This document shows, piece after piece, positions 31,482 through 42,800 of a DNA stretch of 64,000 nucleotides. The notes beneath the pieces are model-generated. The model worked only from the letters and a program-made list of their open reading frames with translations, searched no databases and was not told the DNA's origin. The position numbers and the translations under genes were made by a program. The stretch is from Puccinellia tenuiflora (Eukaryota; Streptophyta; Magnoliopsida; Poales; Poaceae). The stretch is taken from positions 1,071,671 to 1,135,670 of the forward strand of contig QRDG01000137.1 in the NCBI GenBank assembly GCA_012064385.1. Direction: 5' to 3'. Numbering within the stretch: position 1 is the stretch's first letter; each line of letters starts with the position of its first letter.

Positions 31482-33977
31482 TGAAAGGATACGGATGTCG
31501 CCTAGAGGGGGGGGGGGGGGTGAATAGGCGATTTAAAATTATTACGGTTAAGGCTTGAATAAATGCGGAATAAAACTAACGTTTTAATTTATCAAGCCAA
31601 AACCTAAACTAGCTAGGTTCACCTATGTGCACCAACACTTATGCTAAGCAATATAATCAACTAGGTGATAGCAAGATATATGACTTTAAGCTCGATGTCT
31701 ATCACAAAGTAAATAGCATAAGTAAGAAGCTCGGGTATAGAAATACCGAGGCACTTGGAGACGATGATTTATCCCGAAGTTCACTTCCCAATGGAAGCTA
31801 GTCTCCGTTGGAGCGGCGCGGTGTTCACCAATGTGAAACACTGAGTAGCCTTGATATGGCACACCGTATCTCCGTTGTGTCTTACCACCAATGTGGCGAG
31901 GCACTTGTCACTATGTTGCCGTTGAGGTTGACAACTAGAACCTTTACAAGGATGAAGCTCACTCCACAAGTTGGAGGGTCTTCACCAAATGCACCGAGTC
32001 ACCAAGACTCGATGCCCAAGGCCGAGGCACACACCACAACTCAATTGGTGGCTCCCAGCAATGTCTTCGTAGCTCCCAAAGCTCCGAAGCGAACAAGGTT
32101 GGGCCTCCCTCCACAACCTAATTGGAGGCTCCCAACAAATCCCGTGAGCCACCAAGACTCCAGGAAATCAACAACCGTCTAGGGTACCAACGTGCCCTAG
32201 AGGAACAAGCTCTAGGGCACCCAAGCACCCAAGAGTAACAAGCTTCTCAACTTCACTTTCCACGAATCACCGTGGAGAACTCAAACCGATGCAACTAATG
32301 CAATGGCAAGAACACACTAAGTGGTCAAGTCCTTCTCTCCGAAATCCAACCAAAGCAACTAATGCTATGGAGGGATTTAAGAGGAAGAACAAGGAGAAAA
32401 CACAAAGCAACTCCAAGACCTAAATCAAAGATGTTCCCCTCACTTAGAGGAGATATGGTTTGGTGGAATAATAGATCTAGGCCTTCTCCTTCAATCCTCC
32501 AAAGATCAACGAGTTTGGGTGGAGGGATTGGGAGATCTATGTGTTTTGAGCTCTTGCAACAATGGAGGAGAGAGAGAGGGGAAAACGTGCTCAAGAGTTT
32601 TTTTTTTGGCTGGAGGAAGAAGGAGGGATATAAATAGCCCTCCCCAATAATTGAGCCGTTGGAGGAAATCTTGTGTGTGCAGGGAGGCCAGCCTTGCTGG
32701 GTCCGAGGCTGGGTCTGAGGCTGGCCTGGAATCTTCACGCGCAGGGAGGCCAGCCTTGACCCCAGCCTAGGCTGGCCTGGACAACACAGAGGGCTGGCCA
32801 GGAGGCTGAAGCTGCCAGCCTTGACCCCAGCCTAGGCCGGCTTGGCCATCACAGGGGGCTGGCCTAGTGGCCGAGGCAGCCAGCCTTGAGCCCGGCCTTG
32901 AGCCCGGCAAGGCTGGCCAAACTGCAAAAACGTTCGATACCGAAAACGCGATATCTTCCACATACGAACTCCGTTTTCGATAATCTTGGACTCGTTGGAA
33001 TCGTCACAACGAGCACTACAAGATTATGCAGAGAAACATCATTGTTCAATAGGATATGGTAAAACCAAAAGATGAAAGAAGGTAAAACCTTTCAATTGAA
33101 AACCGGAAAACCATATCTTTTGCAAATGAAGTCCGAATGAAGTGAAACCAACTTTGTTGGAAAAAGGACGACAAATGCTACCCAATAACAAGTGAAAGTA
33201 TTGAAACCAAGCAAGGGATATTTTGCTACTAAACGGAAGAGTGAAACCTTCCGCATAGATGGACCGGCAGAATCTCCGACACCGAAAACTCAATAGGGAA
33301 CACATATGAAAACCGTTTTCGGTGACCTTGGCCTTGTCATGACAGGCACGACAAGCACCAATACCACACCACGATAAGAGCCAAATAGGAACCAATAAAG
33401 ATGATGCCAAGGATGCAAAGGTTTGAGCTCTCTACGACCGATACGCTAAAGCTCACTTGAGAGCCCCTCTTGATTGTACGGTTACCTATCTAAAACCCCG
33501 GTCTCCCAACTACACCGCGAGACCGGTGAAAATAGAAACCCTATCAATATCATACCTTTTCCTTGCGCATTCCACTTGAGCTAGATGATGACGATCTTGA
33601 TCTACTCTCAAGCGGATCACCTTTCTTGATTTTGCTCCGCTTGGTGAAGACTCGCATATTGCTCCCCCATACACCAAGATGGGAGAGGCACTCTTTCGCA
33701 TATCTTCACAAGCCCTTATATTGTATGTTGATCAACTTGCACTTAGCCTTGATCAACATATAGTCTTTTTCTTCACATGCCCTAATCTTGTATGTTGATC
33801 AACTTGCACTTAGCCTTGATCAACATATAGTCTTCTTCTTTTAGCCTTGACTCCAACATATGGAGTCCAAGCATTCCTTATGAACCAACACTGCAAATAT
33901 AACTTAAAGCACACATTAGTCCATAGAGATTGTCATTAATTACCAAAACAACACATGGGGGCAACCATGCTCTTTCA
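31482..33977 (-). repeat. 3' LTR of the gag-only element (2,496 bp)
   Basis: Near-identical to 39861-42304 plus 45505-45544. Contains a G run of about 14 near 31507, tandem CCAGCCTTG/CCTAGGCTGGCC palindromic units at 32680-32910, a TATAAATA at 32628-32635, and a 65-base tandem duplication around TGTTGATCAACTTGC at 33715-33835. Confidence 0.95.
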
Positions 33978-33995
33978 ATCTCCCCCATTTTGGTA
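33978..33995 (-). promoter_or_regulatory. Polypurine tract
   Basis: On the minus strand the bases directly before the 3' LTR read AAAATGGGGGAGAT, a typical plus-strand primer tract. Confidence 0.8.
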
Positions 33996-36900
33996 ATTGA
34001 TGACAATCCCTTTTGAGAGGGTTTATATAATGAATTAAACAACCTTGCAAGACAAGGATGCATGAGCATGAGAGGCAAATGCTTAAGAACCGAACGAAAG
34101 CATAAAACCAAATTCCCTTAAACCCTCTAAAACTTCTCCCCCATTGACATCGATTGCCGAAATGGGAAGAAAAATTTAGAAGGCCAATATAATATGAGTT
34201 CCTCCACAAGGTATGCATTTCTCAAGATATGAGTGAAATCAGATGCACATATCCATTGACGAATAAAAGAGGAAATCAAACTATATTGAGGATCCAAAGA
34301 TTGCAAAAGGATGAAATCATTCTAAACATCTCCACAAAGGAGAAAAGCAATCAAGAAGATCCTAACCGAGAGTTCTAAATAAAAATAGAGAAGCTCCCCA
34401 ATGTTCATGCACTATTGAGGAGTGCACAAATATGGAATCCTCACTCCCCCAAAATCATCTAGAACACTCACCAAGTGCAAGGATGTAAAAATTAAAGCAA
34501 AACAAAGCACTTGCACCAAAGATGTGGTTGAGCCATAAGGAGATACCAATTAAGAGAAACTATCAATAAAGGCCCAACCAAGAGTATGTGTGTGTGACAC
34601 GACAATTAATTTGGTAAGACACATAGTCTTAATCAAATGGAGATAAGTTATATATCAAGTATTGACACACACAACTTACAAAGAAGATTTTTTTAAAAAA
34701 AATGTTCACATGCTCAAAGATACCAATTGGAAATTACAACCAATCGAAAAAACAAAGAGCAAGTGAGAACATTTAGCCAACAAAATCAACATACTCACCG
34801 TGATGAGCATGAAGAGAAGAATCTTCAATAGAATGTGAGTGCACAAAGATGCGAATAGAAATAAGACAAGCACTCACGAGACAAACTTGGAGCCACCAAA
34901 GAATTATAGATAAAAGACAAGGTGGCTTGAAAGAAAGTAGGATACCAAATAAAAGGTGACCTCTCTCATATGTATAGGTTTCTAAGTAGACAAATCGTTA
35001 ATGATATTCATCGACAAAGAACCTTACACATATAAAATGGTCGAAGAAAGGAGACCATGGTAACCAAAAGGAAGTCATGAATATACAAAAAGAGATTATT
35101 GCTTAAAAGCATAGCACATAGCTCAAATTTATCTCATTGTATATAAATGAACTTCAAACACATCAAATGCATCACACATATCACTAAGGGAACAAGAGAT
35201 AGTGAAATGCTTTGAGATAGGCAACAAGTATCACAAAGAAACAATACCAATTGAAGGAAAGGTTTTTGCAATTTCATCACAAATATCACAGAGATATAAC
35301 AAGTGATGGAAATAAACCAAAACCACAACAATTGCACATTAAAGCTTTCATGCCAAGAGGCAACCTACACAAGGTTGAATACAAGATAGATATGCATGGG
35401 ATAGATACTTGTTACCGATATAGCATTGGTGATGATGAAGATGAGAATTTTGTTTATCATCAAAGCTTGACTCCAATAATCACACGGTGAGAACACCTTC
35501 CTTATGAGTGAGGCAAGCATCCAATGCATCTCCATTGTACCTAAAACAAAATTCAAGTACAATATGGTTCCCAAACTCATTGGGTCCCATAGTAGTTAGA
35601 TGATCTACAATACATAGGAAACACTCCATATAAATATGTGCATATAGATATGAAATTGAATTTCATGCACATCTTAGCCGATTTAGGATTTGGTGGAGTA
35701 TCCCCTATATATTGGATCAAGAAAGACTAGCATGCCATAAAATAAATATACTAGTAAATATGCATGCATGGACTTAGAAGAACCAAATGAGATACAATTT
35801 GGACAAAACACTAAGTAAACCAAGAAGAGAGCACACCAAAGTGTGACACAAAAAGGTTGTCCAAATTATATCAAAATCCAAATCAACACATGATTGAGGA
35901 AAAATCAAATCAACATATGATTGATTCCAAAACACATCAACACATGAAGTGTGATATCAATAGGAATCAAATCAAACAATACATGAGAGATAAGACACCA
36001 ATTGAAAAATAAGATACCAATTAGGAGACAAGATACCAAAAAGAGGTTAATACTTGACCGAAATCAAGTAAAGTAAAATAAAGCGATAAGGTCTCAAGAT
36101 TTCCACAATAAATATCAATTGAAACAAATATCTATGGAGGAGATATTAAATTCCAATTAATACCAATTGAAGGTACCTAGGCAAGGCCAATGAGCATATA
36201 AGATGAAAGAAAGAGACATGCTCAAAGGGTTTTCTCATTCTATAGGATAAACATAAAACAAGAAATGAGAAAGCAAGACTCCCAAGAGAGAGCAAGGTTA
36301 CACCAAATAAACCAAACACTCTCTACACTTTTTATGATGGCACAAAGCATCAAGAGAAAAAGATTTGTCTTCCGTAAACACATACGATAGAAATCAAATG
36401 CCAATTGAAAGGATCAAATATTGATAGATAGGATAGTGTTCTAAATAAAAAGGAATGCTCCCCCAAGATTCATGCATTATTTTGATATTTGCATTTGAAT
36501 ACAAAATGCACGCACAAGGGATCATTACTCTTCATATTTTATTTACAACACTAAACACTACCAATTGAAAAATTAGGATCCATGCAAGAGGCAAGGAAGG
36601 CAATGGGAGTCAAAATAAATATTTTGGCAAGAGATGGGGCAAATAAAAGCCAATGCCAATGTAAGGATAATCAAACATATTCTATCACAAACATAAATAT
36701 GGATTGTCCAAGGACAATGACCATTTGGAATTATTTTCCCGGTGATAGAGGTATTCAAGAATATCCTCACAAGATAAAACATATGGCAAGAGATAAGAAT
36801 GAAACACCATATTTTAATAAGGTTTGTTGGTAGTTCCAACTATTCAAACCAACCGGCAAGGCCATGGTTAGAATAATATGGAACAAATGGTTTCTCAAAT

Positions 36901-37681
36901 AATATATAGGAATGCATATTAGAGAGAAACCATACCAAGCAAACTCACACAAACAAGAGCCAAAGGATAGCTAAAAATCAAATTGGTCCTTGTTCGAGCT
37001 AGTATGCCACATAGAAATAAGATAATTTACGATATCAAATCTAAGTGGCAAAACCTCAAATGTTCACATTTTATGGGATTGTAATGTGCACATAGCGTAT
37101 TGCTCCCCCATAATGTGATAATTCATTTTATCTAAGCAAGAGGCAAATTAAAATCAACTAGAGATAATTAATGGACATTATAGAATTTGAATTTCTCATG
37201 AGTATGACACACCACATAGTTACTAGATAATCTTGATATATCAATACTAGGTGGTGTTCCTCATATACACACATTTTTAGGTTAGTGAAGTGCACAAAGC
37301 ATATCACTCCCCTAAAATGGGATAGTCCATTAATCTCTCAAAAGAGCCCATTGAAATCAACACAAGATCCAATAAAGACTCAACATAAAGTTTACACATA
37401 TATGAAGCGCACATTAACATACACAAACTTGATTGCTCAAGGTAAGTAATAAGCACAACATATACAAGCACATACTAGGAACAAAACTAACACATGCAAG
37501 GGAGCAAGCAACTTTCAATGTATATGTAATTTAAATATAAGTTACCGCAAGAAAGAGCATTGGATATGAGATAGATATGTGATAATCCAATTGACTTGGC
37601 TAAATGAGATATAACCATGAAGATCCCTCAATTCTTCAAATGATAGCCAAGTCGCCAATGTCCTCCATCACAACCTATTGA
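33978..37681 (-). other. Non-coding interior of the gag-only element
   Basis: 3.7 kb, A-rich on the plus strand, with no open frame longer than about 90 codons and no pol motifs on either strand. It contains at least eight dispersed copies or near-copies of ATACCAATTGA (about 34540, 34720, 35240, 36000, 36020, 36160, 36400, 36560), the same motif that forms the PBS/LTR junction at 39850-39862. Confidence 0.75.
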
Positions 37682-39805
37682 TCAAGTTTGATCTTGTTGG
37701 TCCCCAACCAAGTTGGGTCCTAAGAGGTTAGTCACAATAGGCTTGGCAACCCAAATGGTTCTTTTCTTGACACCACTTTGAGTTCCCACATATTTGGCAA
37801 ACACATTGCCAACCCTATCCTTCCTAAGAGAATAAGCATCATCAATAATTATGGGGTTGGATAGAGTACCGTTTGTGCATGAAGAGGCCAAGTGGCCCTT
37901 CTCACGGCATAAGTAGCAATATCGACTCTTTTCTTTCTTCTTAATAGGCTCCTCAACTTGAGGAGCAATGACTTGAGTCTTCTTAGGAGGTGGCCTTTGT
38001 TCAACCCGAGGTTGAGCATGAGATTGAACAATAGGCCGCTTCCCTAGTTGCTTCTCACTAAGAGGCTTCTTCTTCATTGGGCAATCCCTAACATGATGCC
38101 CTTCAATTTTGCACTTGAAGCAAACAATCTTGGCCGAGTGATTGACTTGTTCTTGGCCCTTCTTATTGCTACTCTTGGACTTGTTATTGATATTGGAGTA
38201 GAATCCAAGTCCACTCTTGTCATTGGGGGATTTTTGCACACTCAACATGTTGTCAAATGTGGCCTTCCCTTTATGATGCTTCTCCACATCTTTCTTCAAA
38301 GAAGTGGCTTGTGCCTTGTGCTCTTTAGTCTTCCCTACAAGGTTAGTAGCTACACAAGTACTAGTGGAAGTTGAAGCTTCATTGTTAGAGCAACTAGGCA
38401 CAAAATGTAATTCAACATATGATTTAGCACTAGTGTGAGATGAAGAATTACAAGGACTAGCACATGGCATTGTAGCATTTTTAGTAGAAGTTGTGCCATT
38501 GTCCACATGAGGCTCACTAGATATTACCTTGGTAGCAATAGCCTCATGAGCTAACTTTAGCTTATCATGAGATACGAGAAGATCTTCATGAGAGCTCGAG
38601 AGCTTCCCATGGCTTTCTTCCAATATCTCATAATTGCTAGTTAGCAATTTTAGTTGAGCCCTTAGCTCAACATTCTCCTTTAAAATGGATGCTTCACACG
38701 AAATAGAGTTAGTAGGACAAGCATCAACATTAATAGCAATGGGAGAACAAGTAGGAAGCTCTTTTAGTAATTGAGCTTGGAGTTGATCATGGGACTTAGT
38801 GAGGTGTGCAAGAGAATCTTCCAAGGAATTGACATCCTTTTCAAATTTCTTATTAGCCTCAAGGAGTCTAACAATTTTAACTACGAGCTCTTCATTTTTT
38901 ATTTTAAAATCATTAGCCACCTTGAGAGCTCTATCATGGGTTTCATTTATTTTAGATGACTCTAGAGTAAATGTCTCCTCAAGAGATTTCTTGGTGGTTT
39001 GTTCTTCTTCAAGAGCTTCCTCAAGTTCCGCAATCATGTTCGCATAATTACGTTCACGGCTAAGACTTTCATCTTCACGAGCTTCCAAATTTTCAATAGT
39101 AATCCCTCGCTCAACAAGGGTGCTCATGATTTCATGGAGGTTCTCACAAGCATTTTTATTATTTGAAAGAGCATTCAGAACCATTAGACCTTTCTTTTTA
39201 AAGTAAGCATCATCTTCTTCATCATCATCATTATTGTTATGATCATCACTACTTGATGATTTAGAAGATATGCAAGGACTATTAACACAAGCATGTGAAA
39301 CATTTATAGTTCTAGATGTGTTTAAGTCCAAAGATAAATCATTGCAATGAGATAGAGATGAAATATTATCTAAAAGAAGCTCACTATCATTATTGCAAAA
39401 TTTATCCCTACTCACCATTGCATTATTTTGTGGCTTGCCACATGTAGGTGAGGTAGAAGAAGTTGAGAACTCATTACGCCCGGAGGTGGAGGGAGAAACA
39501 TCATTCTCACTATCCATGGACACACCATATTTGTCTTGAAGCTTGGTCCATAGCTCATGAGCATTCCGATAAGGAGAGATCGACAAAGCAACTGCATTTC
39601 TCAAAGACTTGAAAATCATTTTAGAAGCGCCATCATCTAGATAAGAATTTTCCTCATCCTCTAGAGGAGAAAAACCCATATCTAGAATTTGCTCTATATT
39701 TGGATCAATGTCCCTAAAATATTTTAGCATGCGATTTCTCCAATCATCATAATTAGTGCCATCAAATATTAAAGAGGCATTGTGCACTAAACCACTAGAC
39801 GACAT
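37682..39805 (-). CDS. Copia-type Gag protein, 707 residues, intact
   Basis: Single uninterrupted ORF starting at ATG 39805, about 45 bases inside the PBS. The N-terminal domain is of the Copia gag (UBN2/DUF4219) type: FDGTNYDDWRNRM at about residues 14-26, and LWTKLQDKYG near 85-95. The middle (about 235-420) is a long charged coiled-coil region with repeated HDRALK/SHDQL-type heptads. Two CX2CX4HX4C zinc knuckles lie near the C-terminus: C-F-K-C..H..C at about 562-575 and C-Y-L-C..H..C at about 630-643. These would bind RNA and package it in cytoplasmic particles. No protease or polymerase is fused or downstream, so movement would need enzymes from a related element. The intact frame is notable, since most other ORFs in the window are broken. 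Confidence 0.9.
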   Translation of the reverse strand: MSSSGLVHNASLIFDGTNYDDWRNRMLKYFRDIDPNIEQILDMGFSPLEDEENSYLDDGASKMIFKSLRNAVALSISPYRNAHELWTKLQDKYGVSMDSENDVSPSTSGRNEFSTSSTSPTCGKPQNNAMVSRDKFCNNDSELLLDNISSLSHCNDLSLDLNTSRTINVSHACVNSPCISSKSSSSDDHNNNDDDEEDDAYFKKKGLMVLNALSNNKNACENLHEIMSTLVERGITIENLEAREDESLSRERNYANMIAELEEALEEEQTTKKSLEETFTLESSKINETHDRALKVANDFKIKNEELVVKIVRLLEANKKFEKDVNSLEDSLAHLTKSHDQLQAQLLKELPTCSPIAINVDACPTNSISCEASILKENVELRAQLKLLTSNYEILEESHGKLSSSHEDLLVSHDKLKLAHEAIATKVISSEPHVDNGTTSTKNATMPCASPCNSSSHTSAKSYVELHFVPSCSNNEASTSTSTCVATNLVGKTKEHKAQATSLKKDVEKHHKGKATFDNMLSVQKSPNDKSGLGFYSNINNKSKSSNKKGQEQVNHSAKIVCFKCKIEGHHVRDCPMKKKPLSEKQLGKRPIVQSHAQPRVEQRPPPKKTQVIAPQVEEPIKKKEKSRYCYLCREKGHLASSCTNGTLSNPIIIDDAYSLRKDRVGNVFAKYVGTQSGVKKRTIWVAKPIVTNLLGPNLVGDQQDQT

Positions 39806-39844
39806 CTTTACTCTCTAGGCCGTGAAGCCCTATAAAGAGAGAAC

Positions 39845-39860
39845 CTGCTCTGATACCAAT
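39845..39860 (-). promoter_or_regulatory. Primer binding site (initiator Met tRNA type)
   Basis: Minus strand directly after the 5' LTR reads TTGGTATCAGAGC, complementary to the 3' end of plant initiator tRNA-Met. Confidence 0.88.
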
Positions 39861-42800
39861 TGAAAGGACACGGATGTCGCCTAGAGGGGGGGTGAATAGG
39901 CGATTTAAAATTATTACGGTTAAGGCTTGAATAAATGCGGAATAAAACTAACGTTTTAATTTGTCAAGCCAAAACCTAAACTAGCTAGGTTCACCTATGT
40001 GCACCAACACTTATGCTAAGCAATATAATCAACTAGGTGATAGCAAGATATATGACTTTAAGCTCGATGTCTATCACAAAGTAAATAGCATAAGTAAGAA
40101 GCTCGGGTATAGAAATACCGAGGCACTTGGAGACGATGATTTATCCCGAAGTTCACTTCCCAATGGAAGCTAGTCTCCGTTGGAGCGGCGCGGTGTTCAC
40201 CAATGTGAAACACCGAGTAGCCTTGATATGGCACACCGTATCTCCGTTGTGTCTTACCACCAATGTGGCGAGGCACTTGTCACTATGTTGCCGTTGAGGT
40301 TGACAACTAGAACCTTTACAAGGATGAAGCTCACTCCACAAGTTGGAGGGTCTTCACCAAATGCACCGAGTCACCAAGACTCGATGCCCAAGGCCGAGGC
40401 ACACACCACAACTCAATTGGTGGCTCCCGGCAATGTCTTCGTAGCTACCAAAGCTCCGAAGCGAACAAGGTTGGGCCTCCCTCCACAACCTAATTGGAGG
40501 CTCCAACAAATCCCGTGAGCCACCAAGACTCCGGGAAATCAACAACCGTCTAGGGTACCAACGTGCCTTAGAGGAACAAGCTCTAGGGCACCCAAGCACC
40601 CAAGAGTAACAAGCTTCTCAACTTCACTTTCCACGAATCACCGTGGAGAACTCAAACCGATGCAACTAATGCAATGGCAAGAACACACTAAGTGGTCAAG
40701 TCCTTCTCTCCGAAATCCAACCAAAGCAACTAATGCTATGGAGGGATTTAAGAGGAAGAACAAGGAGAAAACACAAAGCAACTCCAAGACCTAAATCAAA
40801 GATGTTCCCCTCACTTAGAGGAGATATGGTTTGGTGGAATAATAGATCTAGGCCTTCTCCTTCAATCCTCCAAAGATCAACGAGTTTGGGTGGAGGGATT
40901 GGGAGATCTATGTGTTTTGAGCTCTTGCAACAATGGAGGAGAGAGAGAGGGGAAAACGTGCTCAAGAGTTATTTTTTGGCTGGAGGAAGAAGGAGGGATA
41001 TAAATACCCCTCCCCAATAATTGAGCCGTTGGAGGAAATCTTGTGTGTGCAGGGAGGCAGCTGCTGGGTCCGAGGCTGGGTCTGAGGCTGGCCTGGAATC
41101 TTCACGCGCAGGGAGGCCAGCCTTGACCCCAGCCTAGGCTGGCCTGGACAGCACAGAGGGCTGGCCAGGAGGCTGAAGCTGCCAGCCTTGACCCCAGCCT
41201 AGGCCGGCTTGGCCATCACAGGGGGCTGGCCTAGTGGCCGAGGCAGCCAGCCTTGAGCCCGGCCTTGAGCCCGGCAAGGCTGGCCAAACTGCAAAAACGT
41301 TCGATACCGAAAACACGATATCTTCCACATACGAACTCCGTTTTCGATAATCTTGGACTCGTTGGAATCGTCACAACGAGCACTACAAGATTATACAGAG
41401 AAACATCATTGTTCAATAGGATATGGTAAAACCAAAAGATGAAAGCAGGTAAAACCTTTCAATTGAAAACCGGAAAACCATATCTTTTGCAAATGAAGTC
41501 CGAATGAAGTGAAACCAACTTTGTTGGAAAAAGGACGAAAAATGCTACCCAATAACAAGTGAAAGTATTGAAACCAAGCAAGGGATATTTTGCTACTAAA
41601 CGGAAGAGTGAAACCTTCCGCATAGATGGACCGGCAGAATCTCCGACACCGAAAACTCAATAGGGAACACATATGAAAACCGTTTTCGGTGACCTTGGCC
41701 TTGTCATGACAGGCACGACAAGCACCAATACCACACCACGATAAGAGCCAAATAGGAACCAATAAAGATGATGCCAAGGATGCAAAGGTTTGAGCTCTCT
41801 ACGACCGATATGCTAAAGCTCACTTGAGAGCCCCTCTTGATAGTACGGTTACCTATCTAAAACCCCGGTCTCCCAACTACACCGCGAGACCGGTGAAAAT
41901 AGAAACCCTATCAATATCATACCTTTTCCTTGCGCATTCCACTTGAGCTAGATGATGACGATCTTGATCTACTCTCAAGCGGATCACCTTTCTTGATTTT
42001 GCTCCGCTTGGTGAAGACTCGCATATTGCTCCCCCATACACCAAGATGGGAGAGGCACTCTTTCGCATATCTTCACAAGCCCTTATCTTGTATGTTGATC
42101 AACTTGCACTTAGCCTTGATCAACATATAGTCTTTTTCTTCACATGCCCTAATCTTGTATGTTGATCAACTTGCACTTAGCCTTGATCAACATATAGTCT
42201 TCTTCTTTTAGCCTTGACTCCAACATATGGAGTTCAAGCATTCCTTATGAACCAACACTGCAAATATAACTTAAAGCACACATTAGTCCATAGAGATTGT
42301 CATTTGTAGCGATCCTGCCCTTTTAAAATAGGCCAAGATCCCTGTGTTCTGTGCTAGTCCCTGGATCGAATAGCTAGCACCACAGTTCAAGATGTAATAT
42401 CATGCAAATGCGTCAAATATCTATTACATCGAAGATCCAGAAGAGTTAGATATTACAAATTGCATAGCACAAGGCTAGCATAATACAAAGTTCAGCAGCG
42501 GAAATCATATAATAGCATGGAGTCCTCATCATCTTCATGTGCCACAGGCAGACATGTTGGTTGCAGACTCGAAACCTATAGCGTCCTTACTCATCGTCAA
42601 ACGAACCTGCAACGATAAAAGTGTTGCAGCCAAAAATTGGTCAGAACCATTTGAATGGATCTGGCAAATGATACTTGTGGACTCATAAAGGCAAACTTCT
42701 AACATCTACATGCATATTTGGCTGGTGGAGTTGACAGGCTCTTGCGCAAAGCAATATTTTATCCTATACTTTCAAAAATCATTTCTTTCTTTCCAAAACT

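Noticed and set aside
31500..31530. Run of about 14 Gs as a possible regulatory G-quadruplex
   Set aside because: The other LTR has only 7 Gs at the same place. A variable homopolymer near the LTR end is better explained by slippage or base-calling error.
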